Shown here piece by piece: positions 8,591 to 9,432 of a stretch of 9,432 nt of DNA. Location of the stretch: NCBI GenBank assembly GCA_003520025.1, contig DOVP01000191.1, forward strand, positions 1 through 9,432, written 5' to 3'. The notes beneath the pieces were generated by a model. The model made no database searches. It was not told the DNA's origin and saw nothing but the letters and a program-made list of their open reading frames with translations. Source of the stretch: Phycisphaerales bacterium (GTDB lineage: Bacteria; Planctomycetota; Phycisphaerae; Phycisphaerales; SM1A02). Numbering within the stretch: the first letter of the stretch is position 1; every line of letters begins with the position of its first letter. The position numbers were made by a program, and so were the translations under genes.

Positions 8591-9432
8591 ACATGTTTGG
8601 ATTGCTGGCAACGACCAAACTCGGTGAGGCGACATCCGGCGGTGGATTCTGGATGCCCGAGAACGCATCGGCGACCGCTTCGGCGGTGGATGATGTGTTC
8701 TACTTCATCAACAACATCAACTACTTTTTCTTCGCCTTGGTCATCGTGATCCTGATCGTGTTTGCGATCAAGTATCACGTAAAACCCTCGGCGCATGTGA
8801 ACTTCGCGAGCGACGCGCCGACGCACAATACGCCGCTGGAGTTGACTTGGACGGCCATCCCGCTGCTCATTGTCGGTGTGCTGTTCTGGTTGGGCATGGA
8901 CGGATACCTCCACTTGGCCGACCCGCCGGACGACTCGTACCCGGTGTCGGTGACTGCGCAGAAGTGGTCGTGGACTTTCGAGCACCCCGAGTACGGCGTG
9001 ACTGAGTCGGCGGAACTGACTGTTCCGCTCGGTCGACCCGTGCGGCTGTTGATGACGTCGCCGGATGTGCTGCACAGTTTGTATGTCCCAGCCTTCCGAG
9101 TGAAACAGGATGTCGTGCCGGGTCGATATACCAGCCTCTGGTTCGAGGCCACCAAGCCCGGGCAGTACCGGCTGTACTGCACCGAATACTGCGGCAAGGA
9201 TCACTCCAAGATGCTCGCGGTCGTCAACGTGTTGCCTGAGGACGAGTTCCAGAAGCACCTTGGAAAACTCGCCCGCGAGTACGAAGACATTGCCGACAAG
9301 GATCTTCCGGTCTACGCCTTGACTCGCCTGTACAACCGGTGCGCTTCCTGCCACTCACTCGACGGCAAGTCCGGCACTGGTCCATCTTTCAAGGGCCTGT
9401 GGGATCGCACCAAGAACGGAACGACGGTCTTC
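8587..9432 (+). CDS. coxB: Cytochrome c oxidase subunit II with C-terminal cytochrome c domain (caa3 type), 3' truncated by window
   Basis: The first 282 residues of oxidase subunit II; the frame is open to the last base. There are two transmembrane helices (about 43-63 and 85-104), then a cupredoxin domain with the full CuA ligand set: H163, C198, E200 (backbone ligand position), C202, H206 and M209. W137 and W139 lie in AQKWSWTF, the family's aromatic patch for electron entry. After a linker (about 215-245) comes a haem c motif C252-A-S-C255-H256, the start of a fused cytochrome c domain, which marks a caa3-type oxidase that carries its own electron donor. The axial Met and C-terminus lie beyond the window. 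The start overlaps the sco stop as ATGA, with GGTGG nine bases upstream. coxA and coxC are expected downstream. Confidence 0.96.
   Translation, partial: MNMFGLLATTKLGEATSGGGFWMPENASATASAVDDVFYFINNINYFFFALVIVILIVFAIKYHVKPSAHVNFASDAPTHNTPLELTWTAIPLLIVGVLFWLGMDGYLHLADPPDDSYPVSVTAQKWSWTFEHPEYGVTESAELTVPLGRPVRLLMTSPDVLHSLYVPAFRVKQDVVPGRYTSLWFEATKPGQYRLYCTEYCGKDHSKMLAVVNVLPEDEFQKHLGKLAREYEDIADKDLPVYALTRLYNRCASCHSLDGKSGTGPSFKGLWDRTKNGTTVF

Noticed and set aside
8566..9354. 262-codon minus-strand frame opposite coxB
   Set aside because: A shadow. The plus-strand frame from 8587 encodes complete CuA ligands and a haem motif and stays open to the window end.

Overview
This is a gene-dense, single-strand (+) stretch of a moderately GC-rich bacterial chromosome. 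It carries one recognisable respiratory operon: Alternative Complex III (ACIII, the act cluster), running directly into the first genes of a haem-copper (caa3-type) cytochrome c oxidase. The order is actA (only the last codons), actB, actC, actD, actE, actF, a 118-aa one-helix membrane protein, a SCO1/SenC copper-delivery protein, and coxB with a C-terminal cytochrome c domain, cut by the window end.

The pieces form one electron path. ActC (NrfD/PsrC-type) oxidises a quinol. ActB carries four Fe-S cluster sites beside a molybdopterin-enzyme-like domain, and the multihaem ActA and mono-haem ActE pass electrons on outside the membrane. The oxidase receives them through the haem c domain and CuA centre of CoxB. 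ActF is the second NrfD-like integral subunit, ActD the DUF3341 subunit, and SCO loads copper into CuA. The same gene order, ACIII followed by an oxidase, underlies the ACIII-oxidase supercomplex known in Bacteroidota.

Every gene junction is an overlap or a gap of 4 to 9 bases (13-base overlap, ATGA, ATGA, 4-base gap, TGATG, TGATG, 9-base gap, ATGA). There is no room for an internal terminator or a conventional intergenic promoter, so the window reads as the middle of one long, translationally coupled transcript. No gene-free stretch longer than 9 bases exists. I found no tRNA, rRNA, CRISPR, insertion sequence or attachment site.

Taxonomy can only be guessed. ACIII with a CoxB-cytochrome c fusion occurs in Planctomycetota, Rhodothermota/Bacteroidota, Verrucomicrobiota, Gemmatimonadota, Acidobacteriota and Myxococcota. 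GC content and protein style feel closest to Planctomycetota (Phycisphaerae-like), but this is an impression and not a demonstrated result. The core is a known system. The less described points are the small protein between actF and sco, the haem motif at the extreme C-terminus of ActA, the membrane anchor of ActE, and the paired histidine-rich tails of ActB and ActC.
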